Source of the DNA: an uncultured Shewanella sp.
GTDB lineage: Bacteria > Pseudomonadota > Gammaproteobacteria > Enterobacterales > Shewanellaceae
Direction: 5' to 3'
Length of the DNA: 64,000 nucleotides
Assembly (NCBI RefSeq): GCF_947491715.1
Contig: NZ_CANLKR010000021.1
Location: 1 to 64,000, forward strand
Positions 20,687 through 29,022 of this stretch are shown here, one piece after another (within the stretch, counting starts at the first letter, position 1; every line of letters begins with the position of its first letter). The notes beneath the pieces were generated by a model. That model saw only the letters and a list, made by a program, of their open reading frames with translations. It was not told where the DNA came from and did not search any database. Both the position numbers and the translations under genes were made by a program.

Positions 20687-20797
20687 ATGATGAATCGAGC
20701 GAAAGAGCACATTAAACGTTATTTTGACTATTGGTTATCACAGCCTCATGTGGGCTTCAGTCAATGGGATATCTATCAATCCGAGAGGAGATTATGA
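20687..20797 (+). CDS. Micro-ORF A, 36-residue protein of the paired SQWD family
   Basis: A 36-residue basic/aromatic micro-protein with a good ribosome site (GAGAGGGAAAC before ATGATG). It contains KRYFDYW and the motif HVGFSQWDI. It overlaps the next micro-ORF by the ATGA junction, and the two proteins are clearly related: K-R-Y, a Trp five or six residues on, then H-[VI]-G-[FI]-S-Q-W-D. The shared motif at the same spacing in two overlapping frames argues for real coding. I do not recognise the family. No signal peptide or TM helix is evident. Confidence 0.68.
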   Translation: MMNRAKEHIKRYFDYWLSQPHVGFSQWDIYQSERRL

Positions 20798-20889
20798 TGA
20801 GAAATATAAAATACTGGCTCAAACGCTATCGTGAAAATTGGTTTTTTTTGTCTCACATCGGCATCAGTCAATGGGATGTGGAAAAATAA
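20794..20889 (+). CDS. Micro-ORF B, 31-residue paralogue of micro-ORF A
   Basis: A 31-residue protein starting at the ATGA overlap with micro-ORF A, preceded by GAGAGGAG at good distance. It carries YWLKRYRENW and HIGISQWDV. Aligning the two micro-proteins without gaps gives about 10 identities in 24 positions, including KRY, W, H, G and SQWD. Translational coupling through the overlapping stop/start is likely. Function unknown; equal expression and a heteromeric role are only guesses. Confidence 0.68.
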   Translation: MMRNIKYWLKRYRENWFFLSHIGISQWDVEK

Positions 20890-20942
20890 ATACGCAACGT
20901 AATGAAAGATTTTCTTTTTACCTATACCCGTGATACTTCATA

Positions 20943-20992
20943 GCAAAGCCACTTCTCCCATTCGCCCCAAACGATTAGAGAAGTGGCTTTGC
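20943..20992. terminator. Long stem-loop after the micro-ORFs
   Basis: A perfect 15-bp inverted repeat (20943-20957 with 20978-20992, arms GCAAAGCCACTTCTC and its complement) around a 20-nt loop. It lies between the rightward micro-ORFs and the leftward gtrA-like gene. There is no clear T-tract on either side, so it may stabilise 3' ends or terminate by another route. Confidence 0.5.
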
Positions 20993-21013
20993 GCCTTTAA
21001 GTAGCCTTAGTAT

Positions 21014-21451
21014 TTAATCTTTAATATGTCGATAGGTGATCCAAGTCGAACCACACCAATTCACCACTAATCCAGCCAAAACCCCCATTGCCAAGGATAA
21101 AATCGCAAAAATAATCGTTGCAGGTAAGAATTCACCTAAAAAGTAAAACACCCCTAGGTTAACTCCGGCTGCAAGACAAGAGATCAACAGTGCTATAGAA
21201 AACTGTGACCGCTTATTCAACTGGATACGATGACGAAAAGTAAAACATCGATTTCCCAACCAAGTTAATACTGTCGCCACGAAAAATGCCATCAATCTCG
21301 CTTTAAAAGCGGGAATACCTTCCCATTGATACAGCATGATAAAAATAGCCATGTCAATAAAAAAAACACTTCCCCCCACCAGCAAAAAACGAACAGATTC
21401 ATGATTGATGCTCATGAGATATGCGACTAGTCTAGATATTAGCTTTTGCAT
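21014..21451 (-). CDS. GtrA-like family membrane protein
   Basis: A 145-residue protein with four predicted TM helices (VRFLLVGGSVFFIDMAIFIM; AFFVATVLTWLGNRCFTF; LLISCLAAGVNLGVFYFLG; ILSLAMGVLAGLVVNW). The RFLLVGG start and the N-R-x-x-T-F pattern after helix two are typical of the GtrA family, thought to flip undecaprenyl-phosphate-linked sugars. It is the last gene of a three-gene leftward cassette, overlapping the ArnT-like gene by 13 nt. The sugar carried is not known. Confidence 0.85.
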   Translation of the reverse strand: MQKLISRLVAYLMSINHESVRFLLVGGSVFFIDMAIFIMLYQWEGIPAFKARLMAFFVATVLTWLGNRCFTFRHRIQLNKRSQFSIALLISCLAAGVNLGVFYFLGEFLPATIIFAILSLAMGVLAGLVVNWCGSTWITYRHIKD

Positions 21452-22824
21452 AATAACAACACTTTCTCGTCAGTATTCGCTTGCCTTTGGCATTGATCAA
21501 ATAATGTATTATTTTCTAATACATTATTCTTCACAACAATATAATAAGGCGTCTTAGGCAATACTGATGATGCCTGTTTAGGCTTCACAACCTTCACTTG
21601 TCCTTGGCTATAATACTCAGCAGAAAAAGGAGCTTTTCCCCAATAATAAGTGGGTAAAGAAAGAGTTCGTTGCGCTAATATCCATTTATCACTTTTCTCC
21701 TTAGTCGGTCCATCCCTCAAACCAACTAAGGTTACAAGAAGTAACACCGCCATACTTAATGCCACAGTCTTCAATCTCGGTACACCCAGTTCTGCCCAAG
21801 CCTTTGCAATCAATAAAGCCATAGCCGGCACGCCAGGTAATACATATGCAGGCAAAATATTGCCCGCTAACGTAAACAATAATAAAGGAGAAAGCATCCA
21901 GCAAAGTAAAAAAGCCGTCAGCCTATCGAACCCACTCTTACCTGTTTTATATAAATTATACAATGCCTTGGGTAAATAAAGACTCCACGGCAATGCAGCA
22001 ACAGCAAAGTACACCCAAATGGTACCACGTATTCGGTCATGTGCGCTGCCGTATAAATCACCTTTCCAGCCACTATCAATGAAGCGGTCCCAATGCTCAC
22101 CCACAATAAAATATCTTAAAAAACCAGGGGTTGCATGCTCAGCTGCAATATACCATGGTAAACATAGCACCAACATCAGTATAGTGCCTGATAATAATGG
22201 GGTGCGTTGCCAAACGAGTTTCCAAGGTTTAATAAAACCGTACTGCCAAAATAGCCAAACTCCAACACCTACAGCAAAAATAACTAAAGTCACTGGGCCT
22301 TTTGCCAACATACCGATAGCCAATCCCACAAATCCGACATAACCCCAAGCTATTTTGCCTTGCCAAGACAGGTAAAAACCTATCATCGCCAGTGTTATAC
22401 CTAAGGTAAGCCCCATATCCGTCATCACGGCACCAGCACTGATGTAAAACACCACTGTGGATGTGAGTAAAATAACACTGCTCATCGCCGGAATTCGACA
22501 ATATTTAGCAAATCGATAAATGAAATACAATACCGCAACTCCAGCAAGAAAGTGCGGTAATCTCAAAAAGAATTCATTATTTTCAAACACAAAAATAGAC
22601 GCTGCACTCATCCAGGTCTGTAATGGTGGTTTCCCCCAAAAGGGGATCCCATAACTAAATTGAGGCGTTAACCAATTGCCTGTTTCAACCATTAACCTCG
22701 CCATTTCACCATAACGAGATTCTGTGGTATCCATTAATGGATACAAGCCTAATGTCACCAACCTGACAATCAATAAACCGAGTAGCACCAGCACAGATGA
22801 ACACCATAATCCGCTTTTTTTCAT
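21439..22824 (-). CDS. ArnT-like / PMT-family glycosyltransferase
   Basis: A 461-residue polytopic inner-membrane protein of the ArnT/PMT (GT-C) type. The first periplasmic loop carries the catalytic-type Asp-Glu pair in YPLMDTTESRYGEMARLM, followed by NWLTPQFSYGIPFWGKPPLQTW, strongly reminiscent of ArnT, which transfers Ara4N from undecaprenyl phosphate to lipid A. Around ten or more TM helices follow, ending in a short periplasmic domain. It is shorter than ArnT (about 550 residues), so the donor sugar may differ. It overlaps both neighbours, giving a coupled GT2/GT-C/GtrA cassette. Confidence 0.82.
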   Translation of the reverse strand: MKKSGLWCSSVLVLLGLLIVRLVTLGLYPLMDTTESRYGEMARLMVETGNWLTPQFSYGIPFWGKPPLQTWMSAASIFVFENNEFFLRLPHFLAGVAVLYFIYRFAKYCRIPAMSSVILLTSTVVFYISAGAVMTDMGLTLGITLAMIGFYLSWQGKIAWGYVGFVGLAIGMLAKGPVTLVIFAVGVGVWLFWQYGFIKPWKLVWQRTPLLSGTILMLVLCLPWYIAAEHATPGFLRYFIVGEHWDRFIDSGWKGDLYGSAHDRIRGTIWVYFAVAALPWSLYLPKALYNLYKTGKSGFDRLTAFLLCWMLSPLLLFTLAGNILPAYVLPGVPAMALLIAKAWAELGVPRLKTVALSMAVLLLVTLVGLRDGPTKEKSDKWILAQRTLSLPTYYWGKAPFSAEYYSQGQVKVVKPKQASSVLPKTPYYIVVKNNVLENNTLFDQCQRQANTDEKVLLLCKS

Positions 22825-23852
22825 TTCAGCGACTCCTGTTTATTCAATGCTTCATATTCAATAGAATCGTCGCGTTGAGCATTTTGCGCTTGATGTGATA
22901 CCTCTTCGATTAAGTACAGCGGCCGCTGCTTAACTTCAACAAACACTCGACCTAAATATTCTCCAATTAACCCTAAGGCTAATAACTGAACCCCTGCAAG
23001 CCCCAATTGCACCACCATCATTGACGGATACCCTGCCACTGTTTCACCAAAGTATAGCGTCTTAGTGATCACCCAGATACCATAGGCAAATGAGCTCAAA
23101 GCCGTTAACACACCACACCAAGTCGCCAGCCTCAGAGGTTTAAAACTGAAAGCCGTGATCCCATCCATGGCCAAACCCAATAAATTGCCATAATTCCATT
23201 TTGTTTTTCCGACAAAACGGGGATCTCTATCGAATAATAAGGTCTTTTGTTTAAAACCTGGCCAACTAAATAATCCCTTCATGAATCGATTACGCTCTGG
23301 CATTCTATTTATACTATCAACGACCTGTCGGCTAATTAATCTAAAATCACCAACATTTTCAGGAATGTAAGAGTCAGACACCCAGTTCATCAAACGATAA
23401 AAACACTTGGCCGAAAATCGTTTAAACCAAGTTTCACCTAATCTTTTTTTGCGCTTCATATTCACTACATCATAGCCTTCTCGCCAAGAAGCTAACATTT
23501 CAGGAATAAGTTCAGGGGGATCTTGTAAATCAGCATCCATCATAATAATCGCTAGGCCTCGAGCTTGCTCAAGCCCTGCTGACATAGCAGCTTCTTTGCC
23601 AAAATTACGGCTCAGTTTAATGCATTGGCATTCACAATGAGCTAACGTTATGCTACAGACTTTGTCCCATGTTCTATCTGTGCTACCGTCATCAACAAAG
23701 ACAATTTCAGCCTTGTCTTCAAGATTCAATAACACATTACCAATCCGAGTAACGAGTGATTCAACCATTTCTTCTTCATTGAACATAGGAATGATGATTG
23801 ATAAACAAATATCATTGGTTTGAGAGGTGACTTGCGGTGAAAATGAAGGCAT
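22821..23852 (-). CDS. GT2 glycosyltransferase, GtrB/ArnC/DPM1-like
   Basis: Membrane-bound enzyme predicted to load a sugar on undecaprenyl phosphate. 343 residues from the ATG at 23852, chosen because AAGGA lies 7 nt upstream; earlier in-frame starts exist at 23870 and 23873. It shows the GT2 core LSIIIPMFNEEEMVESL, VFVDDGSTDRTWD and the D-A-D motif in IIMMDADLQDPPELIPEM, then two C-terminal TM helices. It overlaps the ArnT-like gene by 4 nt. It is divergent from the response regulator gene, with which it shares the region 23853-23969. Confidence 0.87.
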   Translation of the reverse strand: MPSFSPQVTSQTNDICLSIIIPMFNEEEMVESLVTRIGNVLLNLEDKAEIVFVDDGSTDRTWDKVCSITLAHCECQCIKLSRNFGKEAAMSAGLEQARGLAIIMMDADLQDPPELIPEMLASWREGYDVVNMKRKKRLGETWFKRFSAKCFYRLMNWVSDSYIPENVGDFRLISRQVVDSINRMPERNRFMKGLFSWPGFKQKTLLFDRDPRFVGKTKWNYGNLLGLAMDGITAFSFKPLRLATWCGVLTALSSFAYGIWVITKTLYFGETVAGYPSMMVVQLGLAGVQLLALGLIGEYLGRVFVEVKQRPLYLIEEVSHQAQNAQRDDSIEYEALNKQESLK

Positions 23853-23908
23853 ATTTATGTCCTTGCGCATCAATTATGTCCTCACTATGCAACATACTAA
23901 GTGAATGA

Positions 23909-23923
23909 AATGTCATTGACATT
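23909..23923. promoter_or_regulatory. 15-bp palindrome in the divergent promoter region
   Basis: AATGTCATTGACATT is a perfect palindrome around one central base. It sits between the glycosyltransferase cassette and the two-component system. Its right half contains TTGACA, usable as a -35 box for the response regulator, so a bound protein could block or direct transcription. The likely binder is unknown; the adjacent OmpR-type regulator is one candidate. Confidence 0.45.
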
Positions 23924-23969
23924 TTTTCGACATAATCGAGTAAAAATTAGCCAGAGACGAGCTCACACA

Positions 23970-24662
23970 ATGACTGAAAGCAACACACTTAAGCTATTAA
24001 TAATAGAAGATAACAAGGATGTTTCTGGAATTTTATGCGATTTTTTCGAGGCTCAAGATGCTGAATTAGATTTTGCCGACAATGGTGAACTAGGGCTATC
24101 ATTAGCTCAACACTATGATTTTGACGCTATTATTCTTGATGTTATGTTACCTAAGTTAGATGGGTTTAGTTTATGCAAACAATTACGATCCTCAGGGTGT
24201 TCAACCCCGGTACTGATGTTAACAGCATTAGATAACAAGGAAGATCAATTACAAGGCTTTGAATGTGGCGTCGATGATTATTTAGGCAAACCTTTTGATT
24301 TAGATGTCATCAATGCACGTATTCACGCCCTAATAAAACGACATCGAGGTCGAGTCGCACCTGAAAATCTTTGTTTCGGCGATGTCATCATTGATATCAC
24401 CAAACATGAAGTACACCGCAAAGGCATAAAACTGATCCTCACACCAACAACTTATCAAATTCTCTTATTACTCGTAAAAGAAGCACCTAAAGTCGTAAAG
24501 AGAGAACACATCATTGACACTATTTGGGGAAGTTCTCCCCCCACCAATGATGTGCTACGTAGTCATATGTATCAGCTGAGAAACCAACTGGATAAACCTT
24601 TCGAAAAACCCATGCTTTCGACCGTCCCCAAAATAGGGTTTCGTTTGCACTTTAATGAATAA
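23970..24662 (+). CDS. OmpR/PhoB-family response regulator
   Basis: A 230-residue response regulator from the ATG at 23970. The receiver domain starts KLLIIEDNKDVSG, has the phospho-acceptor Asp at about 57 in IILDVMLPKLDG, and LMLTALDNKEDQLQGFECGVDDYLGKPF split around the conserved Thr and Lys. The C-terminal winged helix carries LTPTTYQILLLLVKEAPKVV and DVLRSHMYQLRNQLDKPF. The histidine kinase gene follows 62 bp later. Targets are likely the flanking cell-surface genes, by position only. Confidence 0.92.
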   Translation: MTESNTLKLLIIEDNKDVSGILCDFFEAQDAELDFADNGELGLSLAQHYDFDAIILDVMLPKLDGFSLCKQLRSSGCSTPVLMLTALDNKEDQLQGFECGVDDYLGKPFDLDVINARIHALIKRHRGRVAPENLCFGDVIIDITKHEVHRKGIKLILTPTTYQILLLLVKEAPKVVKREHIIDTIWGSSPPTNDVLRSHMYQLRNQLDKPFEKPMLSTVPKIGFRLHFNE

Positions 24663-24724
24663 TCTTAGCCAGTTGAAACTCGCAGGGATCAATCAACAAT
24701 ATAATAAAATTAGAGATTCGAATC

Positions 24725-26035
24725 GTGATAAAAAAACAAATTTCTGCAAAAAGTTTACCTCAACGTTTATTGGTTTATTTTAGCTTTATTGCCATTATTC
24801 TAGGCTTAAGTTTGTACCTGATCACATTAAGTCTAATGCAATGGATTGAAGATGAAGTCAATCAGCATGAACTCGAAGTCAGTGCACCCTATGCGATTGA
24901 GTCTTTTAGGCAGGGGGCAAAAGAACCTCTTAAAATAGGCTTAAACACAACGGCTTACTTTTCAAATGAAGCAATCCCACAAAAATACGGTTCGTTAGAT
25001 CAATATCCTCTAGGATTTTCAAGTGAAATCAATTTACCCGACACACAGCAAGCGAACAACCAAGAGCCTATATCTTTCTTTTTCTATCGTGGTGAATTTG
25101 AACTCAACGGTAAACTCACCCCCCTCTATTTAACGATGCCCACAGACAATGTTGAACTCGGCAAACATGAATGGCTCATGATTAATTTACTCGTTTTATT
25201 ACTCATCATTCTATTATTTATTGCTTTTGGATTCGCCATTAATCGTATTTCTAAACGCCTCATTTCTCCCGTTTCACAATTAAGCCAACAACTCAAACAG
25301 TTAAAGCCTTTTCAACACTCTGAACCTTTTCGTGTTTCTCCAGAATCAGCATCAGAATTTACAGAGCTCAGTGACAGCCTGAACTATTACCGACAACAGA
25401 ATGAACAATTAATTAAACAAGAGCAAGCCTTTGCACGCTATGCCAGCCATGAACTCAGAACACCACTGACTGTCATCACAGGCGCCGCTAAGCTTCAAGA
25501 ACAAGATGCAAGTCCATCATTTCAAATAAGGCAAAGGGAGCGCATTAATCGAGCCGCACTTGAAATGCAATACACGATCGATGCGCTGTTAAATTTAGTC
25601 AAACATGAAAAAAGTATAGAGCAATCCTCGCGAACCATCACACTTGACGAAATAACACAAATTATTAATCCACTGGTACTTATCGCGCAAAAAAAACAAA
25701 TTGAAATTGAAGTAACCCACACACAAATGCCCCATATTCACCCCAGCCATACTGTATTACGTATGCTCCTTACTAACCTGATCACCAATGCGATTAATGC
25801 CTCACAATCATCAAAGATCACAGTAAACATTACCCCTTCATACATTAAAGTCATTGATAAAGGCTCTGGGTTACTGCCAAATAACCAAAATACTGAAGGT
25901 CATCAACTCGGATTACTCATAGTCAAAAGCCTATGTCAGCGCTATCAATGGCAATTTGACCTTAGCAATACTCTCCCCAAAGGCTGCACCGCCACATTGA
26001 CTCTTCCTGCACTACCTATGGATAAGCAGAAATAA
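24725..26035 (+). CDS. Sensor histidine kinase
   Basis: A 436-residue inner-membrane kinase, starting at GTG. TM1 lies at about 15-40, followed by a periplasmic sensor of about 110 residues with no recognised fold, TM2 at about 150-172 and a HAMP-like linker. The H-box is FARYASHELRTPLTVITG (His about 242), the N-box LLTNLITNAINAS, then DKGSGLLP and HQLGLLIVKSLCQRY. It pairs with the regulator upstream. The arrangement resembles PmrB/CprS-type systems that sense envelope stress, but the signal cannot be read from sequence. Confidence 0.9.
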   Translation: MIKKQISAKSLPQRLLVYFSFIAIILGLSLYLITLSLMQWIEDEVNQHELEVSAPYAIESFRQGAKEPLKIGLNTTAYFSNEAIPQKYGSLDQYPLGFSSEINLPDTQQANNQEPISFFFYRGEFELNGKLTPLYLTMPTDNVELGKHEWLMINLLVLLLIILLFIAFGFAINRISKRLISPVSQLSQQLKQLKPFQHSEPFRVSPESASEFTELSDSLNYYRQQNEQLIKQEQAFARYASHELRTPLTVITGAAKLQEQDASPSFQIRQRERINRAALEMQYTIDALLNLVKHEKSIEQSSRTITLDEITQIINPLVLIAQKKQIEIEVTHTQMPHIHPSHTVLRMLLTNLITNAINASQSSKITVNITPSYIKVIDKGSGLLPNNQNTEGHQLGLLIVKSLCQRYQWQFDLSNTLPKGCTATLTLPALPMDKQK

Positions 26036-26134
26036 ACAATAAAAAACTGAGCTAAATCATTAACGACTAACTAAAATAAAAGTTGACGGGATAAGCATAA
26101 AGAGGACATAAATATAGTAAAAATATCAAAATAT

Positions 26135-26680
26135 TTGTCAATAGCATATTTAGTATTGTATCCATTTACACTCATAGCGAAAGAAACACCTTGGATAGAC
26201 AGTCTATCACTCGGTATAGGTCATGCTAATGGTGGGGCTGATACATACAGGTTTGCTGTACAGCACCCCTTTGCCTCTCGATTATGGCAAGGAGAGAACA
26301 TGCATTTATCAGGATACAGTGAGCTTGCTGTGGGCTATTGGAATAATCATGATCAAGACATCACTACCGTATCCTTATCACCAGTATTGCAATTTTTTTT
26401 CTGCGAGAATCATTTTCTTTTTAAACCTTATATTGAACTGGGTCTGGGCATTACTTTCCTTTCAAACAAGTATATTTATGATGACACGATTAAGCAGCGT
26501 AACTTATCTAGCCATTGGCAATTTGAAGATAGAATAAGCATAGGATTTAAAATAAAAAAATATGATCTTAACCTGAGATTTTTGCATTATTCAAACGCAG
26601 GCTTTAACAACCCAAATGATGGTATGGATATGGTACAGCTGACCCTAACTTATCACATGGGGAGTGAGTCTGATGAATGA
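26135..26680 (+). CDS. PagL-like lipid A 3-O-deacylase family outer-membrane protein
   Basis: A predicted small outer-membrane beta-barrel of about 180 residues. The C-terminal LRFLHYSNAGFNNPNDGMD has the His-x-Ser pair and N-x-G-x-D context typical of PagL/acyloxyacyl hydrolase-related proteins, which remove an acyl chain from lipid A. The only standard start in frame is TTG at 26135, which has no ribosome site and gives a signal peptide lacking basic residues. AGAGGA at 26101-26106 is well placed for an in-frame ATA at 26114, which would give the basic n-region VKISKYL. The start codon may therefore be mutated or non-standard. Confidence 0.68.
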   Translation: MSIAYLVLYPFTLIAKETPWIDSLSLGIGHANGGADTYRFAVQHPFASRLWQGENMHLSGYSELAVGYWNNHDQDITTVSLSPVLQFFFCENHFLFKPYIELGLGITFLSNKYIYDDTIKQRNLSSHWQFEDRISIGFKIKKYDLNLRFLHYSNAGFNNPNDGMDMVQLTLTYHMGSESDE

Positions 26681-27875
26681 CAAAATCCAGAATAAGCACC
26701 ATATTATCCTTTATATTCCCATGTGCTTATTACTGAGTTATTGGGGATACATGAAAGTCGCTTTACCCGTTATACCAGATTTACTAAATAGCTTTCAAAC
26801 AACACAATCTTTACTGCATCAATTCATTTCACTGGCCTTTATTCTGTCGGGTTTATCTTCAGTATTTTGGGGAGTTCTGATTGATAGAATCGAAATCAAA
26901 CGTTTTCTGATCTCTCTCACAATAATCAGTATCGTTATTTTATCTTCGATTGCGATATCAACTAATGCTTGGTTTTGGGGGATCAGCTACATTGTTAGCG
27001 CTATTTTAATGGGGGGACTGATTGTCTGCTCTAGAAGTTTTGTCATGATTTATCTTACAGAAGAAGCCGATATCAAAAAAGCACTCACCATGCCGATGAT
27101 TGCAGGATTTTCAGCCGCTTTTTTTATGCCCTATCTCAGTGGCTGGCTAGCCAATTACCTCGGTTGGAATTATGCTTTTCTTATTATTCCCTTTTGGCTT
27201 ATCGTCTTACTTATTCTCCTGACTAAACTCCCCCCTTCAACCCAAAGTGTTGATAAAAATATGGGAATTAAAGACAACATTAACGCCATGATTAATCATC
27301 TAAAAAATAAAAATTTTTTATTTAGCATTCTCGGTATTGCCTGCATTTCTTCCATATCACAAAGTTACTATATCGCTATCATTTTTTGGCTCATGTCACA
27401 TTATACCATTGCCATACAAAACTTAGCCTTATACCTCTTTCCACTATTATTTCCAGGCATGATCATCCCACTGTTTATCCAAAGAATCTATCATAAAATC
27501 AGTGAGAAGCACATGATCACTCTTTACATTGCATTATTAATCATTGCAGCCCTTATCGCTATTACTATCAGCCTCAATTTTAACATCACGAAACAGGCCA
27601 ATAGTTGGTTGTGGGTCATACCCGGAGTGCTATGCAGTATCTCCATGGTATGCCTCATTCCCATTTTATCATTTCGAGCCTTGAATACCGTAAAAGATCA
27701 TTATAATTCTGCTTCAGGACTACTGACGATTGCAGTTTATTCCGCCGGAGGAGTAGGCATTTATATTACCTCGTTGATCACCTTAAACCATTTCTACCTA
27801 GAGGGAGTGTTCATTTTAATAACCACTGCATTACTCATAACATGCATTAAAAAAAGCACTGAGTCATCTCAATGA
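26673..27875 (+). CDS. MFS transporter (Bcr/CflA or EmrD-like)
   Basis: An inner-membrane 12-helix major facilitator of 400 residues. The first helices carry YWGYMKVALPVIPDLLN and FILSGLSSVFWGVLIDRIEIKRFL, the MFS motif A region (G-x-L-x-D-R) of drug/H+ antiporters. I took the ATG at 26673, with GGGGAG 8 nt upstream, rather than the GTG at 26664. It overlaps the PagL-like gene by 8 nt, so the two are co-translated. Together with the kinase and regulator it may export or respond to an envelope-active compound. Confidence 0.83.
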   Translation: MNDKIQNKHHIILYIPMCLLLSYWGYMKVALPVIPDLLNSFQTTQSLLHQFISLAFILSGLSSVFWGVLIDRIEIKRFLISLTIISIVILSSIAISTNAWFWGISYIVSAILMGGLIVCSRSFVMIYLTEEADIKKALTMPMIAGFSAAFFMPYLSGWLANYLGWNYAFLIIPFWLIVLLILLTKLPPSTQSVDKNMGIKDNINAMINHLKNKNFLFSILGIACISSISQSYYIAIIFWLMSHYTIAIQNLALYLFPLLFPGMIIPLFIQRIYHKISEKHMITLYIALLIIAALIAITISLNFNITKQANSWLWVIPGVLCSISMVCLIPILSFRALNTVKDHYNSASGLLTIAVYSAGGVGIYITSLITLNHFYLEGVFILITTALLITCIKKSTESSQ

Positions 27876-27955
27876 AAAAACAACTAGACAAATAATATGA
27901 ATGAGTATTTTTTAACTTTGAATAACGCATTTCCATTGCAATTTAAGCCTCCCTA

Positions 27956-28900
27956 TTAATGATGAAAAGATCGTTTAAAGGCTTTATCCATTCGGCGTTG
28001 GATCACTCGTAATGCAGTATTGATTGGCGCTCTATGACGATTTGCAAGCAAGAGTAACTCATTATAAGTGACGTGAGTATTGCCTTGGTTATCATTCCAC
28101 ACCAACACCTTTTGTGGAAAACCATCGAGTCCAAGTGATTGTGACGCTTTCATTGCACGCCCCCCCGGACCTGGCGCACCAAATAACACTAATGTCACTT
28201 TTGGAAGCGACACACCATAATCTCGAGCAATATCTTGAAAATCAATAATGTCAAAAACAATCACATCCTTATTATCTCGAGCAATATTCACCGCCCGCTT
28301 CAATGTAGACTCAAAATCCATTTCACTGGATAAAGTGATCAAAGCAGATTCATCGATTCGAGTTAAGGTTAATGGGCTCATAACAGACTGATCAACCCCC
28401 TTCATTGCCGCGACAAGGCTTTGTTCGTACTGCTGTGCCAGTTCCACTTGTTGCCCTAAACGATATCGCTGACTCACGTAATTAAAATCATTCCAAACTA
28501 ATTTCACCTCACCATGAGTCGCCTCTTGATAAACTAACAATTTAATGGGCAACTCCATTGCAATAAGGGAATTGAGCTGTAATAACTGTACTTCTAATGC
28601 CTTATTATGAAACATAACCACTTGAGTCGGCGCTAATCGACTACCTACTCGATTGGCCAAGCGAGAATGATCTATCTTCGCCACCTCATCCAATAAGGGC
28701 GCATTGGCTATATTATTTGATACACGCTGAATAATGGCATCGGTTTGCTGATAATCACTCTCAGGAATAGGTGTGAATTTAGAACATCCTAATAGCCCTC
28801 CTCCCCACACAACAACCAATAACCAAATAATAAGAGCGGTCAATATTTTGAGTGGTATAAAGAGAGTTAATCTACAAAATATCCATGTGCTTATCATCAT
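27956..28900 (-). CDS. DUF302-type lipoprotein with duplicated domain
   Basis: A 314-residue predicted lipoprotein: a long hydrophobic N-terminus ending in lipobox GLLGC (Cys about 39). Two DUF302-like halves follow: APTQVVMFHNKALEVQLLQL with ELPIKLLVYQEATHGEVKL (about 90-145) and LPKVTLVLFGAPGPGGRAMK with DGFPQKVLVWNDNQG (about 230-275). Such domains have a heat-stable alpha/beta fold of unknown role. AAGGA precedes the first of two ATGs. The gene is downstream of and codirectional with nothing obvious; it lies convergent to the MFS gene. Confidence 0.8.
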   Translation of the reverse strand: MMISTWIFCRLTLFIPLKILTALIIWLLVVVWGGGLLGCSKFTPIPESDYQQTDAIIQRVSNNIANAPLLDEVAKIDHSRLANRVGSRLAPTQVVMFHNKALEVQLLQLNSLIAMELPIKLLVYQEATHGEVKLVWNDFNYVSQRYRLGQQVELAQQYEQSLVAAMKGVDQSVMSPLTLTRIDESALITLSSEMDFESTLKRAVNIARDNKDVIVFDIIDFQDIARDYGVSLPKVTLVLFGAPGPGGRAMKASQSLGLDGFPQKVLVWNDNQGNTHVTYNELLLLANRHRAPINTALRVIQRRMDKAFKRSFHH

Positions 28901-28964
28901 TCATTCCTTACTTTATACCCACCATCAATCGATAAAAATAAGAATAGTTGACTACAGGATAAAA

Positions 28965-29010
28965 TCATCACAACCGACCCCCAAATAAATGAAGGTATCA
29001 ATTGTGATGA
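28965..29010. terminator. Possible stem-loop between RND and DUF302 genes
   Basis: TCATCACAA (28965-28973) can pair with TTGTGATGA (29002-29010), 9 bp, around a 28-nt loop. It sits just after the RND permease gene, which is read leftward. No T-tract is visible, so the role as terminator is weakly supported. Confidence 0.3.
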
Positions 29011-29022
29011 AATAAGGTGGCC

